This document shows positions 53,311-63,842 of a stretch of DNA of 64,000 nt, piece after piece. The stretch's first letter is position 1. The number at the start of each line of letters is the position of its first letter. This stretch comes from Ruminococcus sp. zg-924 (GTDB taxonomy: Bacteria > Bacillota > Clostridia > Oscillospirales > Acutalibacteraceae). A program made the position numbers and the translations under genes. The notes beneath the pieces are model-generated. The model was not told the origin of the DNA. It did not search any database and saw nothing but the letters and a program-made list of their open reading frames with translations. The stretch lies in assembly GCF_024433635.1 (NCBI RefSeq), contig NZ_WNJZ01000006.1, positions 44,303 through 108,302 on the forward strand, written 5' to 3'.

Positions 53311-56300
53311 ATGGAATTTAATGTGTTTGAATCAATTAAGATAGGTCTTGCATCTCCCGATAAAATAAGAGAATGGTCATACGGCGAGGTTAAAAAGCCG
53401 GAAACCATAAATTACAGAACACTTAAGCCGGAGCGTGACGGCCTTTATTGCGAGCGTATTTTCGGACCTACAAAGGACTGGGAATGTCACTGCGGCAAAT
53501 ACAAGAGAATCCGCTATAAGGGCAAGGTGTGCGACAAGTGCGGCGTTGAGGTTACAAGAGCAAAGGTAAGACGTGAAAGAATGGGTCATATAGAGCTTGC
53601 GGCTCCTGTATCTCATATCTGGTACTTCAAGGGTATTCCTTCAAGAATCGGTCTTATGCTTGACATTTCTCCTCGTCTGCTTGAAAAGGTTCTCTATTTC
53701 GCAAATTACATTGTAACAGACCCGGGCGATGTTCGTGGTTTGACAAAGATGCAGATTCTTACGGAAAAAGATTACCGTGAAATGCGTGAAAAATACGAGG
53801 ATGATTTTGAAGCCGGTATGGGCGCAGAGGCTGTAAGAAAGCTTCTTGAGGAAATCGATCTTGAGGCGCTTTCATCAGAGCTTAAGGAAGAGCTTGAGAA
53901 TGCATCTGGACAGAAAAAGGCAAGAATCCTGAAAAGACTTGAGGTTGTCGAGGCGTTCCGTTTGTCGGGCAACCGTCCTGAATGGATGATTCTTGAGGTT
54001 GTTCCGGTAATTCCGCCTGATATTCGTCCTATGGTACAGCTTGACGGCGGACGCTTTGCAACAAGCGACTTAAATGACCTTTATCGCCGTGTTATTAACA
54101 GAAACAACCGTCTTAAAAGACTTTTGGAGCTTGAAGCTCCCGATATTATCATCAGAAACGAAAAGAGAATGCTTCAGGAGGCTGTTGACGCTCTTATCGA
54201 CAACGGCAGAAGAGGCAGACCTGTAACAGGCCCGAATAACAGAGCGCTTAAATCTCTTTCTGATATGCTTAAGGGTAAGCAGGGACGTTTCCGTCAGAAC
54301 CTTCTCGGTAAGCGTGTTGACTATTCCGGACGTTCCGTTATCGTTGTTGGACCTGAGCTTAAAATGTATCAGTGCGGTTTGCCGAAGGAAATGGCTCTTG
54401 AGCTGTTCAAGCCGTTTGTTATGAAAAGACTTGTTGAAACAAAGGCTGTTCAGAATATAAAGGCGGCAAGAAAGGCTGTTGAAAGAGCAAAGCCTGAGGT
54501 TTGGGATGCTCTTGAGGTTGTAATCAAGGGTCACCCGGTTCTTCTAAACCGTGCACCGACACTTCACCGTCTTGGTATTCAGGCTTTTGAACCTGTGCTT
54601 GTAGAGGGCAGAGCGCTTAAGCTTCATCCGCTTGTTTGTACAGCGTACAACGCCGACTTCGACGGCGACCAGATGGCTGTTCACGTTCCGCTTTCCGCTG
54701 AAGCTCAGGCTGAGGCAAGATTCCTTATGCTTGCCGCAGGCAACCTTTTGAAGCCGTCAGACGGACGTCCTGTTGCTGTTCCGACGCAGGATATGATTCT
54801 TGGTTCGTACTACCTTACACTTGATAAGGACGGCGAAAAGGGCGAGGGCAAAATCTTCCGCAATGTTGATGAAGCATATATGGCTTACGAAACAGGCGTT
54901 ATCAGCCTTCACGCTAAAATCAAGGTAAGACGCTTCATAAACAAAAACGGTGTTGAAAAGCACGCTATTGTGGATACAACAGTTGGTAAGATTATCTTCA
55001 ACAGACCTATTCCTCAGGATTTAGGCTTTGTTGACAGAACCGACCCGGCTAACGAGTTTAAGTACGAGATTGACTTCCTTGTTGGTAAGAAGAAGCTCGG
55101 ACAGATTATTGACAAATGTATAAGAGTACACGGAACAGAGGTTACCTCTCGTGTGCTTGACGATATAAAGGCACAGGGTTACAAATACTCAACAAAGGGC
55201 GCTATTACAGTAGCCGTAATCGACGCTGAAATTCCGCCTGCAAAGAAAGAAATCATTGCTAAGGCAGAGCAGGACGTTGATAACGTAAGAAACCTCTACA
55301 AGATGGGTCTTCTCTCTAATGACGAGCGTTATGCAAAGGTGCTTGACATTTGGGGTGACGCTACCGACAAGGTTACTAAAGCGCTTGAAAATAACCTTGG
55401 TAAATATAACCCGATATTCATGATGGCTGACTCAGGTGCCCGTGGTAGTATGAGCCAGATTCGTCAGCTTGCAGGTATGCGTGGACTTATTGCGAATACA
55501 TCTGGTAAAACAATTGAAATTCCTATCAGAGCTAACTACCGTGAGGGCCTTAACATTATGGAATACTTCATCTCCTCTCGTGGTGCTCGTAAGGGTCTTG
55601 CCGATACAGCGCTTAGAACTGCTGACTCAGGTTATCTTACAAGAAGACTTGTTGACGTTTCTCAGGAGGTTATTATCCGTGAGGATGACTGTCATACACA
55701 CGAGGGTCTTGAGGTGTTTGATATTCGCAACGATCAGGAGCTTATCGAGGGTCTGCACGAAAGACTGCTCGGCCGTTATCTGCTTGAGGACTTCTGCGAT
55801 GAAAACGGCAACGTTCTTGTTTCCAAGGATGTAATGATGGGCGAAAAAGAGGCAGACATTATTGTTAATTCCGGCGTTGAGAGAATCAAGATTCGCTCAA
55901 TTCTCGGCTGTCGTGCTAAGCACGGAGTCTGCAAGAAGTGCTATGGCTCAAACCTTGCAAACGGTCAGCCTGTTACAGTCGGTGAGGCTGTCGGAATTAT
56001 TGCTGCTCAGTCTATCGGTGAACCGGGTACACAGCTTACAATGCGTACCTTCCATACAGGCGGTATCGCATCTGCAGAGGATATTACACAGGGTCTTCCA
56101 CGTGTTGAGGAATTGTTTGAAAGCAGAAAGCCGAAGCATCTTGCTATTCTCAGTGAGATTGACGGTGACGTTCGCTTTGAGGAAATTAAGAACAACCGCC
56201 ACGCTGTTGTATATAATAAGGAAACAGGCGAGGAACGCTCCTATCTCATTCCGTTTGGCTCAAGACCGAAGGTTGAGGACGGACAAAAGATTAAAGCCGG

Positions 56301-56871
56301 CGATATGATTACCGAGGGTTCTAAGAATCCGCACGACATTCTTGCAATCCAGGGTGCAGACGCAGTTCAGGATTACCTTATTCAGGAGGTTCAGAGAACC
56401 TACCGTATGCAGGGTGTTGATATCAACGATAAGCACATTGAGGTTATCGTTCGTCAGATGATGAAGAAGGTAAGAATTGAAGACTCCGGAGATACAAACC
56501 TGCTTCCAAGCTCACTTGTTGACAAGAGCGAGCTTTACGCCGCAAATGACGAGATTCAGAGAAGAATTGCGAATGGCGAGGAGGGCTTGCAAGAGGCAAC
56601 CTACACACAGACTCTTCTTGGTATTACAAAGGCATCTCTTGCAACAGACAGCTTCCTGTCTGCGGCTTCGTTCCAGGAAACAACAAAGGTATTGACCGAC
56701 GCTGCCATCAAGGGCAAGGTTGATCCGCTTATGGGACTTAAGGAGAACGTGCTTATCGGTAAGCTTGTACCTGCCGGTACAGGTATGCACCGTTACAGCG
56801 GTGTTCAAATTGAGGAAAACGGAGTAACAGCTCCGGCATCGGACGTTATAGCCGATGAGGTTATTCGCTGA
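53311..56871 (+). CDS. rpoC: RNA polymerase beta' subunit
   Basis: This 1186-residue subunit completes the polymerase core. The N-terminal zinc ribbon is [20 protein letters not shown] (about 60-79). The catalytic Mg site is [13 protein letters not shown] (about 448-460), and the second zinc site is [13 protein letters not shown] (about 869-881). The bridge helix/trigger loop region follows with [17 protein letters not shown]. Length is normal for Firmicutes. The ATG follows AAAGGGAGG. A terminator closes the rpoBC operon, which separates it from rpsL. Confidence 0.98.
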   Translation: MEFNVFESIKIGLASPDKIREWSYGEVKKPETINYRTLKPERDGLYCERIFGPTKDWECHCGKYKRIRYKGKVCDKCGVEVTRAKVRRERMGHIELAAPVSHIWYFKGIPSRIGLMLDISPRLLEKVLYFANYIVTDPGDVRGLTKMQILTEKDYREMREKYEDDFEAGMGAEAVRKLLEEIDLEALSSELKEELENASGQKKARILKRLEVVEAFRLSGNRPEWMILEVVPVIPPDIRPMVQLDGGRFATSDLNDLYRRVINRNNRLKRLLELEAPDIIIRNEKRMLQEAVDALIDNGRRGRPVTGPNNRALKSLSDMLKGKQGRFRQNLLGKRVDYSGRSVIVVGPELKMYQCGLPKEMALELFKPFVMKRLVETKAVQNIKAARKAVERAKPEVWDALEVVIKGHPVLLNRAPTLHRLGIQAFEPVLVEGRALKLHPLVCTAYNADFDGDQMAVHVPLSAEAQAEARFLMLAAGNLLKPSDGRPVAVPTQDMILGSYYLTLDKDGEKGEGKIFRNVDEAYMAYETGVISLHAKIKVRRFINKNGVEKHAIVDTTVGKIIFNRPIPQDLGFVDRTDPANEFKYEIDFLVGKKKLGQIIDKCIRVHGTEVTSRVLDDIKAQGYKYSTKGAITVAVIDAEIPPAKKEIIAKAEQDVDNVRNLYKMGLLSNDERYAKVLDIWGDATDKVTKALENNLGKYNPIFMMADSGARGSMSQIRQLAGMRGLIANTSGKTIEIPIRANYREGLNIMEYFISSRGARKGLADTALRTADSGYLTRRLVDVSQEVIIREDDCHTHEGLEVFDIRNDQELIEGLHERLLGRYLLEDFCDENGNVLVSKDVMMGEKEADIIVNSGVERIKIRSILGCRAKHGVCKKCYGSNLANGQPVTVGEAVGIIAAQSIGEPGTQLTMRTFHTGGIASAEDITQGLPRVEELFESRKPKHLAILSEIDGDVRFEEIKNNRHAVVYNKETGEERSYLIPFGSRPKVEDGQKIKAGDMITEGSKNPHDILAIQGADAVQDYLIQEVQRTYRMQGVDINDKHIEVIVRQMMKKVRIEDSGDTNLLPSSLVDKSELYAANDEIQRRIANGEEGLQEATYTQTLLGITKASLATDSFLSAASFQETTKVLTDAAIKGKVDPLMGLKENVLIGKLVPAGTGMHRYSGVQIEENGVTAPASDVIADEVIR

Positions 56872-56889
56872 TAAATATTTTTCTAATAT

Positions 56890-56933
56890 AAGGTGCCGTT
56901 CCGTGTGCGTCACGGGGTGGCACCTTGCTTTTA
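56890..56933 (+). terminator. Terminator of rpoBC
   Basis: Outer arms AAGGTGCC and GGCACCTT with an inner CCGTG/CACGG stem, followed by GCTTTTAA. Confidence 0.8.
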
Positions 56934-57024
56934 ATTAAGATTAAAGATGTAAGACAACTATTGAACATTCATTATAGGAAACACGCAAAAACCGCATAAA
57001 TATCGCAAATACAGAAAAAAATAG

Positions 57025-57054
57025 TTGACAGAATAAGGCTTTACGTGATAGAAT
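57025..57054 (+). promoter_or_regulatory. Promoter of the rpsL-rpsG-fusA operon
   Basis: Consensus TTGACA at 57025-57030, an 18-base spacer and TAGAAT at 57049-57054 with an extended TGA. The leader to 57219 (about 160 bases) holds no gene that I can support. Confidence 0.75.
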
Positions 57055-57219
57055 AAATAATTGTCGAGCGGCGGTTATTTTGCAGTAGAAAAACTGTAAA
57101 ACTTGTTGAAAAACCGCATAAGCTTGAGTGAATTTGTGTCTATTACCAATAAGTGTAATATTGATGCAAGAGCTGCGCATAATAAACTGCGCACAAGAAA
57201 TTTTGAAAGGAGGAAGATT

Positions 57220-57639
57220 ATGCCAACCTTTAACCAATTGGTTCGCAAGGGTCGTGAGGTTTCTGAAAAGAAGGCAAAGGCACCGGCACTTTTGAAGGGA
57301 TGGAACGCTAAAAAGCGTAAGGCTATTGACCAGAGCTCCCCACAAAAAAGAGGTGTTTGCACTGCTGTTAAGACAGCTACCCCGAAAAAGCCTAACTCAG
57401 CTCTCAGAAAGATTGCCAGAGTAAGACTTTCCAACGGTATCGAAGTCAGTTCCTATATCCCGGGCGTAGGCCACAATCTGCAGGAGCACTCCGTTGTTCT
57501 TATCAGAGGTGGTAGAGTTAAGGACCTCCCTGGTGTGCGTTACCACATCATCAGAGGAACACTTGACGCACAGGGTGTTGCAAAGCGTATGCAGGCTCGT
57601 TCCAAGTACGGTGCAAAACGTCCTAAGGCAGGTAAATAA
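57220..57639 (+). CDS. rpsL: Ribosomal protein uS12
   Basis: This 139-residue protein starts [13 protein letters not shown]; the ATG at 57220 follows AAAGGAGG, so the longer open frame from 57103 is not used. It controls decoding accuracy in the small subunit. The residues where streptomycin-resistance changes occur are wild type: Lys in [11 protein letters not shown] and in [33 protein letters not shown] stretch gives the usual Firmicute length. It opens the str-type operon with rpsG and fusA. Confidence 0.98.
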   Translation: MPTFNQLVRKGREVSEKKAKAPALLKGWNAKKRKAIDQSSPQKRGVCTAVKTATPKKPNSALRKIARVRLSNGIEVSSYIPGVGHNLQEHSVVLIRGGRVKDLPGVRYHIIRGTLDAQGVAKRMQARSKYGAKRPKAGK

Positions 57640-57801
57640 TAAGGAATTGGCAGCTACCCAAAGGAAAGGTTATTATTTTGACTTAAACCAGTACAATACA
57701 AATGTGCTTTTATATATAATAAGCCTTTTGTATTGGCCAACGGGAGTTTGTCGCTTTCGAGTACCTATGATATCTCTTATTTTGTGAAGGAGGGAAGTAA
57801 A

Positions 57802-58272
57802 GTGCCAAGAAGAGGCTCAATAGCAAAACGTGATGTATTGCCGGATCCGCTTTACAATTCAAAGCTCGTTACTCGTCTTATCAACAATATTATGTATGAC
57901 GGCAAAAAGGGCGTAGCTCAGAAGATTGTTTACGGCGCATTTGACATCATCAGCGAAAAGACAGGAAAAGAGGCCCTTGAGGTCTTTGAGCAGGCTATGG
58001 AAAACGTAATGCCTGTATTAGAGGTAAAGGCTCGCCGTGTCGGCGGTGCAACTTACCAGGTTCCAATGGAAGTTCGCCCGGAGAGAAGACAGACCTTGGG
58101 TCTTCGCTGGATCTCAACTTATTCAAGAGCAAGAAGCGAAAAGACAATGAAGGAAAGACTTGCAGGCGAAATCCTCGATGCAATCAACGGTGCCGGCGGC
58201 GCTGCTAAGAAGCGTGACGACACACACAAGATGGCAGAGGCGAACAAGGCGTTTGCACACTACAGATGGTAA
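57802..58272 (+). CDS. rpsG: Ribosomal protein uS7
   Basis: This 156-residue protein organises the 3' major domain of 16S rRNA. It starts at GTG 57802 ([16 protein letters not shown]), after AAGGAGGG; the in-frame ATG at 57733 lies before that site. Family segments [20 protein letters not shown] and [17 protein letters not shown] are present. The C-terminus ends AHYRW. It lies 162 bases after rpsL and 18 before fusA. Confidence 0.98.
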   Translation: MPRRGSIAKRDVLPDPLYNSKLVTRLINNIMYDGKKGVAQKIVYGAFDIISEKTGKEALEVFEQAMENVMPVLEVKARRVGGATYQVPMEVRPERRQTLGLRWISTYSRARSEKTMKERLAGEILDAINGAGGAAKKRDDTHKMAEANKAFAHYRW

Positions 58273-58290
58273 TAGAACAAGGAGGATTTT

Positions 58291-60387
58291 ATGGGCAGAA
58301 AGGTGTCTCTTGAACAAACAAGAAATATCGGTATCATGGCTCACATTGATGCCGGTAAGACAACTACTACCGAGCGTATCCTTTTCTACACCGGTATCAA
58401 CCACAAGATAGGTGAAACCCATGACGGTGCTTCAACTATGGACTGGATGGTACAGGAGCAAGAAAGAGGTATTACAATTACATCTGCTGCAACAACTTGC
58501 TTCTGGAAAGACAGCAAGGGCAAGGATGTAAGAATCAACATCATCGATACACCGGGACACGTTGACTTCACTGTTGAAGTTGAACGCTCACTTAGAGTTC
58601 TCGACGGTTCGGTAACTGTTCTTTGTGCAAAGGGCGGCGTTGAACCTCAGTCTGAAACAGTTTGGCGCCAGGCTGATAACTATGGTGTTCCAAGAATGGT
58701 TTATGTAAACAAGATGGACATCATGGGCGCAGATTTTTACCGAGTTGTTCAGATGATGAAGGACAGACTTAAATGTAACGCAGTTCCAATTCAGCTGCCT
58801 ATCGGCGCTGAGGACGACTTCAAGGGAATTATCGACCTTATCAAGATGAAGGCTGAGGTTTATTATGATGACCTCGGTAAAGATATGAGAGAGGAAGAAA
58901 TTCCGGACGATCTCAAGGAAATTGCGCAGAAATATCACGATGAGCTTATCGAGCATGTTGCAGAGCAGGACGAGGAGCTCATGGAGAAATATTTCAACGG
59001 CGAAGAGCTTACTGAGGAAGAAATTAAGGCTACAATCAGAAGAAGCACAATCGCCAACACAATGGTACCGGTTACTTGCGGTACTTCTTACAGAAACAAG
59101 GGCGTTCAGAAGCTTCTTGACGCTATTGTTGACTATATGCCGGCTCCGACAGATGTTCCGGCTATCAAGGGTATTAACCCTGAAACAGAAGAGGAGACAG
59201 TTCGTCACTCTTCAGACGAAGAGCCGTTCTCAGCTCTTGCATTCAAAATTGCAACTGACCCGTTTGTTGGTAAGCTCTGCTTCTTCAGAGTTTACTCAGG
59301 TATGATTACAGCCGGTTCAACTGTATATAACTCAACAAAAGATAACAACGAAAGAGTTGGCCGTATTCTTCAGATGCACGCTAACGACAGAAAAGATATT
59401 GACACCTGCTATTCCGGTGATATCGCTGCTGCTGTTGGTCTTAAAAATACAACAACAGGTGATACTCTTTGTGACGAGAAGCACCCTGTTATTCTTGAGT
59501 CTATGGAGTTCCCGGAGCCTGTTATCAGAGTTGCAATCGAGCCTAAGACAAAGGCCGGTCAGGAAAAGATGGGCATAGCTCTTGCAAAGCTCGCAGAAGA
59601 GGACCCGACCTTTAGAGCTTATACAGACGAGGAGACAGGTCAGACAATTATCGCAGGTATGGGTGAGCTTCACCTTGAGATTATTGTTGACAGACTTCTT
59701 CGTGAATTTAAGGTAGAGGCTAACATTGGTAAGCCTCAGGTTGCATACAAGGAAACAATCCGCAAGAATGCTGACGTTGACAAGAAGTATGCAAGACAGT
59801 CTGGTGGTAAGGGTCAGTACGGTCATGTTAAGATTAAGGTTGAGCCTAACCCGACTAAGGGCTACGAGTTTGTTAACTCTGTTGTCGGCGGTTCTATTCC
59901 TAAGGAATACATTCCGGCTGTTGACCAGGGTATCCAGGGCGCAATGCTCAGTGGTGTTCTTGCAGGCTACAACGTAGTTGACGTTAAGGTTGAACTTTAC
60001 GATGGATCCTACCACGAGGTTGACTCCTCTGAAATGGCATTTAAGATTGCCGGTTCAATGGCATTCAAAGAGGCTATGCAGAAGGCAGATCCGGTTCTCC
60101 TTGAGCCTATTATGAAGGTTACTGTTATTGTACCTGAGGAGTATATGGGCGACGTTATCGGCGACCTTAACTCACGCCGTGGTATGATTCAGGGCATGGA
60201 GGCTGAAAACGGCGCACAGAGAATTAACGCTTTTGTTCCGCTTTCCGAGATGTTTGGTTATGCAACAGATATGCGTTCAAAGACTCAGGGTCGTGGTCAG
60301 TATGTAATGGAGCCGAGCCACTATGCAGAAGTTCCGAAGTCTGTCGGCGAGGCTATTATTACAGCACGCAAGAAATCTGAGGAATAA
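58291..60387 (+). CDS. fusA: Elongation factor G
   Basis: This 698-residue GTPase drives ribosome translocation. G1 is [13 protein letters not shown] (about 19-31), the switch II region is [20 protein letters not shown], and G4 is [11 protein letters not shown]. Domain IV contains [16 protein letters not shown], and the C-terminus has the usual [19 protein letters not shown]. Length is full. The ATG follows AAGGAGG. Confidence 0.98.
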   Translation: MGRKVSLEQTRNIGIMAHIDAGKTTTTERILFYTGINHKIGETHDGASTMDWMVQEQERGITITSAATTCFWKDSKGKDVRINIIDTPGHVDFTVEVERSLRVLDGSVTVLCAKGGVEPQSETVWRQADNYGVPRMVYVNKMDIMGADFYRVVQMMKDRLKCNAVPIQLPIGAEDDFKGIIDLIKMKAEVYYDDLGKDMREEEIPDDLKEIAQKYHDELIEHVAEQDEELMEKYFNGEELTEEEIKATIRRSTIANTMVPVTCGTSYRNKGVQKLLDAIVDYMPAPTDVPAIKGINPETEEETVRHSSDEEPFSALAFKIATDPFVGKLCFFRVYSGMITAGSTVYNSTKDNNERVGRILQMHANDRKDIDTCYSGDIAAAVGLKNTTTGDTLCDEKHPVILESMEFPEPVIRVAIEPKTKAGQEKMGIALAKLAEEDPTFRAYTDEETGQTIIAGMGELHLEIIVDRLLREFKVEANIGKPQVAYKETIRKNADVDKKYARQSGGKGQYGHVKIKVEPNPTKGYEFVNSVVGGSIPKEYIPAVDQGIQGAMLSGVLAGYNVVDVKVELYDGSYHEVDSSEMAFKIAGSMAFKEAMQKADPVLLEPIMKVTVIVPEEYMGDVIGDLNSRRGMIQGMEAENGAQRINAFVPLSEMFGYATDMRSKTQGRGQYVMEPSHYAEVPKSVGEAIITARKKSEE

Positions 60388-60401
60388 TTTTTAAAATATA
60401 C

Positions 60402-60430
60402 TTGCAATTTTCATTTATTATTGCTAAAAT
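60402..60430 (+). promoter_or_regulatory. Internal promoter upstream of tuf
   Basis: TTGCAA at 60402-60407, a 17-base spacer and TAAAAT at 60425-60430 with an extended TGC, in the fusA-tuf gap. It would allow extra tuf transcription. Confidence 0.6.
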
Positions 60431-60478
60431 AAGTTTAAGACCAAATTTTTATTATTTTTTTCAAGGGAGGCTATTCCA

Positions 60479-61681
60479 ATGGCAAAAGAAAAATTCGAAA
60501 GAAATAAACCGCATATTAACATTGGTACAATCGGACACGTTGACCATGGTAAGACAACTCTTACAGCTGCTATTACAAAGGTGCTCAACCTTGAGGGTAA
60601 AGCAAGCTTTGAGGATTATGCAAACATCGATAAGGCTCCGGAAGAGAGAGAGCGTGGTATCACAATCAACACAGCTCACGTTGAGTACGAGACAGATAAG
60701 CGTCACTATGCTCACGTTGACTGCCCAGGCCATGCTGACTACGTTAAGAACATGATCACCGGTGCTGCTCAGATGGACGGCGCTATCCTCGTTGTTTCAG
60801 CTGCTGACGGCCCGATGCCGCAGACAAGAGAGCACATCCTTCTTTCAAGACAGGTTGGCGTTCCGTATATTGTAGTATTCATGAATAAGACTGACCAAGT
60901 TGACGACGAAGAGCTTCTCGACCTTGTTGAGATGGAAATTCGTGAGCTTCTTGACGAGTACGAGTTCCCGGGCGACGACACACCGATCATCCGTGGTTCT
61001 GCTTATGTTGCTCTTTCAAGCACATCAACAGATCCTGCTGCTGATGAGTACAAGTGCATTCACGAGCTTATGGACGCTGTTGACGAGTATATCCCGACTC
61101 CTGAGCGTAAGGCTGACCAGCCGTTCCTTATGCCTGTTGAGGACGTATTCACAATCACAGGCCGTGGTACAGTTGCTACAGGTAGAGTTGAGAGAGGCGT
61201 TATCAAGGTTAACGAGGAAGTTGAAATCGTTGGTCTTACAGACGAGAAGAGAAAAGTTGTTGTTACAGGTCTTGAGATGTTCAGAAAGACTCTTGACTAT
61301 GCAGAGGCTGGTGACAACGTAGGCGCACTCCTTCGTGGTGTTCAGAGAACAGAAATCGAAAGAGGCCAGGTTCTTGCTAAGCCGGGTTCAATTCACCCGC
61401 ACACAAAGTTCCATGGTCAGGTTTACGTTCTTACAAAGGATGAAGGCGGCCGTCATACTCCGTTCTTCAACAACTATCGTCCGCAGTTCTATTTCAGAAC
61501 AACTGACGTTACAGGCGTAATTTCCCTTCCGGAAGGCACAGAGATGTGCATGCCTGGCGATAACGTAGAGATGGACGTTGAGCTCATCACTCCGATCGCT
61601 ATCGAAGAGGGCCTTCGTTTCGCTATCCGTGAGGGTGGCAGAACTGTTGGTTCAGGCGTTGTTACTGCTATCAACGAGTAA
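60479..61681 (+). CDS. tuf: Elongation factor Tu
   Basis: This 400-residue GTPase delivers aminoacyl-tRNA. G1 is [14 protein letters not shown], switch regions are [16 protein letters not shown] and [21 protein letters not shown], and G4 is [12 protein letters not shown] (Asn-Lys-Thr-Asp rather than NKxD with Cys/Val/Met, a normal variation). Domains II and III are complete, ending [14 protein letters not shown]. The ATG follows AAGGGAGG. It ends the translation cluster and has a strong terminator. Confidence 0.98.
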   Translation: MAKEKFERNKPHINIGTIGHVDHGKTTLTAAITKVLNLEGKASFEDYANIDKAPEERERGITINTAHVEYETDKRHYAHVDCPGHADYVKNMITGAAQMDGAILVVSAADGPMPQTREHILLSRQVGVPYIVVFMNKTDQVDDEELLDLVEMEIRELLDEYEFPGDDTPIIRGSAYVALSSTSTDPAADEYKCIHELMDAVDEYIPTPERKADQPFLMPVEDVFTITGRGTVATGRVERGVIKVNEEVEIVGLTDEKRKVVVTGLEMFRKTLDYAEAGDNVGALLRGVQRTEIERGQVLAKPGSIHPHTKFHGQVYVLTKDEGGRHTPFFNNYRPQFYFRTTDVTGVISLPEGTEMCMPGDNVEMDVELITPIAIEEGLRFAIREGGRTVGSGVVTAINE

Positions 61682-61718
61682 TTTAATACTATAATTTAGT
61701 TATTTAAATTTACTATTT

Positions 61719-61750
61719 GGGGCTTAAGTCGTTTGATTTAAGCCCCTTTT
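61719..61750 (+). terminator. Terminator of tuf
   Basis: GGGGCTTAA and TTAAGCCCC form a perfect 9-bp stem followed by TTTT. Confidence 0.85.
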
Positions 61751-61753
61751 CAT

Positions 61754-61782
61754 TTGACATAAAGCCCACTCGCCGTTATAAT
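61754..61782 (+). promoter_or_regulatory. Consensus promoter of the CmpB-like gene and dus
   Basis: TTGACA at 61754-61759, a 17-base spacer and TATAAT at 61777-61782: full consensus at both elements. It starts four bases after the tuf terminator. Confidence 0.9.
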
Positions 61783-61887
61783 CAGTATAGTTACTTAAGT
61801 ATAATTTGTGGTTACAGAGTACGCTCAACAGCGTTACTTTAGCTTTGAAAATTTTAAAAACTAAGTTAAGGATGGTTTATTGTATTT

Positions 61888-62670
61888 ATGAAAACCGAAA
61901 GTGATAGTCCGGCTGTATCTGTTGACGAGAGCAAAAAAGTTGACGGTAATGAAACAAGTACTAAAAAACCGAAGAAAAGCTTTGCAAGTGGAATTAATTT
62001 TTATAAGCTTGTATGGATTTTTTTGATAGGCAGCTTTTTGGGAGTTGTCTGCGAGGTTGTTTTCTGCTTACTCGTGGACCATAAATATGAATCACGACAG
62101 GGTGTAATTTACGGTCCGTTTAACCCTGTTTACGGCGTCGGCGTTGTTTTAATAACTGTGTGCCTTTATTGGCTGAGGAATAAGCGTGATTTCTGGACGT
62201 TTCTATGCGGTTCTCTTCTCGGAGCTGCAAGTGAATATATTTGCAGTTGGTATCAGGAAACCTTTATCGGTACTGTTTCGTGGGATTACAGTAATATGTG
62301 GGGAAATCTTAACGGAAGAACTTGCCTGCTCTATGCCGGAATATGGGGCTTTCTTGCTATGCTGTGGATGAAATTTATTTTGCCGATAGTATCAAAGCTT
62401 GTTGAGGGTATTCCTAACAAAATTGGCTATCCGCTGACGTGGATACTTTTGATTGCAATGCTTGCAAATATATTCATATCGTCTGCTGCTGTTAACAGAA
62501 TGACGGCAAGACATCAGGGAATAGAGCCGCAAAATGCATTTGACGAATTTTTGGACAAAACCTACCCTGACGACTATCTGATTTCGGTTTACTACCATAT
62601 GCAGTACGCTGCCGACGGAACTGACACTGACGCCTATAAGGAAACAGCATCTGAAAAACAACTTCCTTAA
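61888..62670 (+). CDS. Putative CmpB-like (PF06541 type) membrane protein
   Basis: This 260-residue protein has a charged cytoplasmic start (about 1-35) and about five transmembrane segments. It shows the family signature: WIFLIGSFLGVVCEVVFCLL, then RQGVIYGPFNPVYGVGVVLI (about 71-90), SLLGAASEYICSW and WDYSNMWGNLNGRTCLLYAG. The family is named a putative ABC transporter permease (CmpB), but no ATPase or binding protein lies nearby, so transport is unproven. It is common in gut Clostridia. The ATG is at 61888 with an AAGGATGG site. dus follows 16 bases later. Confidence 0.82.
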   Translation: MKTESDSPAVSVDESKKVDGNETSTKKPKKSFASGINFYKLVWIFLIGSFLGVVCEVVFCLLVDHKYESRQGVIYGPFNPVYGVGVVLITVCLYWLRNKRDFWTFLCGSLLGAASEYICSWYQETFIGTVSWDYSNMWGNLNGRTCLLYAGIWGFLAMLWMKFILPIVSKLVEGIPNKIGYPLTWILLIAMLANIFISSAAVNRMTARHQGIEPQNAFDEFLDKTYPDDYLISVYYHMQYAADGTDTDAYKETASEKQLP

Positions 62671-62686
62671 GAGTGAGGATTATGAA

Positions 62687-63664
62687 ATGAAGATTGGTAA
62701 TGTTGAAATAAAGGGTAATGCCGCACTTGCGCCAATGGCAGGTGTCGCAGACCGCGCCTTCAGAGAAATTTGTACAGATTTTGGCGCTTCATACGTTGTT
62801 ACGGAAATGGTAAGCTCAAAGGGCATTTCGTATAACAGCAAAAAATCGGCAGAGCTTATGGTTGTTGAGGACTCGCCTTGCCCTGCCGCAGTGCAGCTTT
62901 TCGGTGATGACCCTCAAACTGTTGCATACGCCGCCAAATTTGCGCTCAATTACTCTCCGGATATAATCGACATCAATATGGGTTGTCCTGCGCCCAAAAT
63001 AAGCGGAAACGGAAGCGGCTGTGCCTTGATGAAAACTCCCAAGCTCTGTGGTGAGATTGTTGCGGCTGTAAAATCTGCTGTTAATATACCGGTAACAGTA
63101 AAAATCCGTAAAGGGTGGGACAGTGAGAACGAAAATGCGCTTGAAGTGGCGAAATACTGCGAGGATAACGGAGCAGATGCGGTGACAATTCACGGCAGAA
63201 CGAGGGAGCAGTTTTACAGCGGCAACGCTGATTGGGACATAATCGCACAGATAAAGTCTGCGCTGCATATACCTGTTATAGGCAACGGAGATATTGTCGA
63301 TGCTCAGTCGGCTGCTGCAATGTATGAACAGACAAACTGCGACTATATTATGGTGGGCAGAGGTGCACTTGGAAACCCATGGATTTTCAGGCAGATCAAT
63401 GCTTGGTTTGACAGGGACACTTTCATAGTGCCACCGTCCATAGACGAACGTCTGTCGGTGATGTATCGACATATAAAGCTTGCGTGTGAGTATAAAGGCG
63501 AGCGCATTGGTATACGAGAGGCGAGAAAACATATAGGCTGGTATCTTAAGGGCTTTCACGGTGCTGCAAAGTTCAGAAATGAGGCAGGCATGGTTAATAC
63601 TCTTGAGGACGTAGAAAGGTTGATATATACCGTAAGAAGCGAGGCTTTTAAGCAGGGATTATAG
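62687..63664 (+). CDS. dus: tRNA-dihydrouridine synthase
   Basis: This 325-residue flavoenzyme reduces uridines in tRNA. It shows LAPMAGVADRAFREIC at the N-terminus, QLFGDDPQTVAYAAKFAL, the catalytic Cys in DINMGCPAPKISGNGSG (about residues 101-105) and the FMN-binding TIHGRTREQFYSG and VGRGALGNPWIFRQ. Its HIGWYLKGFHG C-terminus and length match the DusB group. The ATG at 62687 follows GTGAGGA. It is downstream of the CmpB-like gene, likely in the same transcript, and just upstream of the ribosomal RNA promoters. Confidence 0.95.
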   Translation: MKIGNVEIKGNAALAPMAGVADRAFREICTDFGASYVVTEMVSSKGISYNSKKSAELMVVEDSPCPAAVQLFGDDPQTVAYAAKFALNYSPDIIDINMGCPAPKISGNGSGCALMKTPKLCGEIVAAVKSAVNIPVTVKIRKGWDSENENALEVAKYCEDNGADAVTIHGRTREQFYSGNADWDIIAQIKSALHIPVIGNGDIVDAQSAAAMYEQTNCDYIMVGRGALGNPWIFRQINAWFDRDTFIVPPSIDERLSVMYRHIKLACEYKGERIGIREARKHIGWYLKGFHGAAKFRNEAGMVNTLEDVERLIYTVRSEAFKQGL

Positions 63665-63710
63665 GATAATAAAAAATTGGATAAAAACGAAAAAATAATG
63701 AAAAAAAGAC

Positions 63711-63739
63711 TTGACAATTCAGCAGAGGGTTGATATAAT
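63711..63739 (+). promoter_or_regulatory. Ribosomal RNA operon promoter P1
   Basis: Perfect TTGACA at 63711-63716 and perfect TATAAT at 63734-63739 with 17 bases between, preceded by an A-rich stretch that could act as an UP element. Confidence 0.9.
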
Positions 63740-63813
63740 AGTGAAGCTGTCGCAAGAGAGGCGAGAGGAATTAGAAAAGCTTGAAAAAAGCTTAAAAAAT
63801 TCCAAAATAAGTC

Positions 63814-63842
63814 TTGACAGAAGCGAATGAGAGTGATATAAT
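63814..63842 (+). promoter_or_regulatory. Ribosomal RNA operon promoter P2
   Basis: A second perfect TTGACA (63814-63819), 17-base spacer and TATAAT (63837-63842), 103 bases after P1 and with the same TGATATAAT context. Confidence 0.9.

Noticed and set aside
56872..57219. A small L7Ae/ybxF-type ribosomal protein gene between rpoC and rpsL.
   Set aside because: No open frame of suitable length or sequence with a ribosome binding site is present on either strand.
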